The notes under the pieces were generated by a model that had not been told where the DNA came from, searched no databases, and was given only the letters and a program-made list of their open reading frames with translations. Below are positions 5,564 through 5,764 of a stretch of DNA of 5,764 bases, one piece after another. Source of the DNA: Chitinophagaceae bacterium (GTDB taxonomy: Bacteria > Bacteroidota > Bacteroidia > Chitinophagales > Chitinophagaceae); NCBI GenBank assembly GCA_003151295.1, contig PLXD01000197.1, forward strand, positions 1,507 to 7,270, read 5' to 3'. Made by a program: the position numbers and the translations under genes. Positions within the stretch are counted from its first letter, which is position 1. Each line of letters opens with the position of its first letter.

Positions 5564-5764
5564 ATGATTATCTATAAACAAACTTCGATCATGTTCCGTA
5601 ACGGTAAGCTTTTTAATGCCTGTTCTGCTATATTTTTCAATGCCTTTTTCATCCTGTTGCTGACAAATGCAAGCGCCTTCGCCCAAGGGGGTAAAAAAGG
5701 CAGCATCTGGCTCACGGATCCGGGTCAATCCGTCTTCTTTCAGAAACAATCCCGACCCCTGGCG
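5564..5764 (+). CDS. Secreted protein, N-terminal fragment; possibly a glycoside hydrolase family 30 enzyme
   Basis: The frame is open for 67 codons to the right edge, so only the N-terminus is visible. A signal peptide is clear: a basic start, a hydrophobic core at about 21-35, and a cleavage site ASAFA before QGG (40/41). M10 (at 5591) is an alternative start that gives a more typical signal peptide. The first mature residues, GSIWLTDPGQSVFFQKQ (46-62), resemble the N-terminal beta-sandwich opening of Bacteroidota family 30 glycoside hydrolases (glucosylceramidase or beta-1,6-glucanase type), which often reads W-[LV]-T...F-x-[KE]-Q. The catalytic barrel lies outside the window, so the assignment is tentative. 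It follows the outer-membrane barrel gene on the same strand, but a functional link is not shown. Confidence 0.5.
   Translation, partial: MIIYKQTSIMFRNGKLFNACSAIFFNAFFILLLTNASAFAQGGKKGSIWLTDPGQSVFFQKQSRPLA

Overview
The window looks like a chromosomal stretch from a Bacteroidota bacterium, most likely of the Chitinophagaceae/Chitinophagales type. This is inferred from a YfhO-type membrane protein, lipoprotein and outer-membrane proteins in Bacteroidota style, start codons without Shine-Dalgarno sequences, and matches to the Bacteroidota promoter form (TTG ... TAnnTTTG). I see no mobile element, CRISPR array, rRNA or tRNA.

Layout. Positions 1-861 (minus) hold the N-terminal 287 residues of a YfhO-family polytopic membrane protein that continues past the left edge. 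Thirty-eight bases upstream on the same strand is a Crp/Fnr-family regulator (900-1604, minus), possibly co-transcribed with it. Diverging from the regulator is a class I SAM-dependent methyltransferase (1702-2316, plus). The 97-bp region between them carries a Crp/Fnr-type palindrome and a strong promoter match ending only four bases before the methyltransferase ATG. Next comes a secreted, Tat-like NIPSNAP-family protein with two NIPSNAP domains (2466-3305, plus), with its own promoter match and overlapping palindromes. It converges on a DUF4136-like lipoprotein (3373-3969, minus). A 363-bp divergent intergenic region follows, containing a direct repeat and an interrupted short frame. Then comes a POTRA-less, BamA/TamA-like outer-membrane beta-barrel protein (4333-5514, plus). 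The start of a secreted protein, tentatively a family 30 glycoside hydrolase (5564 to the edge, plus), closes the window.

How the genes relate. The clearest regulatory unit is the regulator/methyltransferase divergent pair: one palindrome sits where it could block the regulator's own promoter and act from upstream on the methyltransferase promoter. The regulator has CRP-type DNA-contact residues but lacks two main cAMP-contact residues and any Fe-S cysteine cluster, so its signal is unknown. The methyltransferase has a motif layout reminiscent of DOT1 enzymes and an unknown substrate. The remaining genes are mostly envelope or exported proteins that look like separate units. I found no convincing multi-gene system of a new kind; the regulator/methyltransferase pair is the part most worth following.
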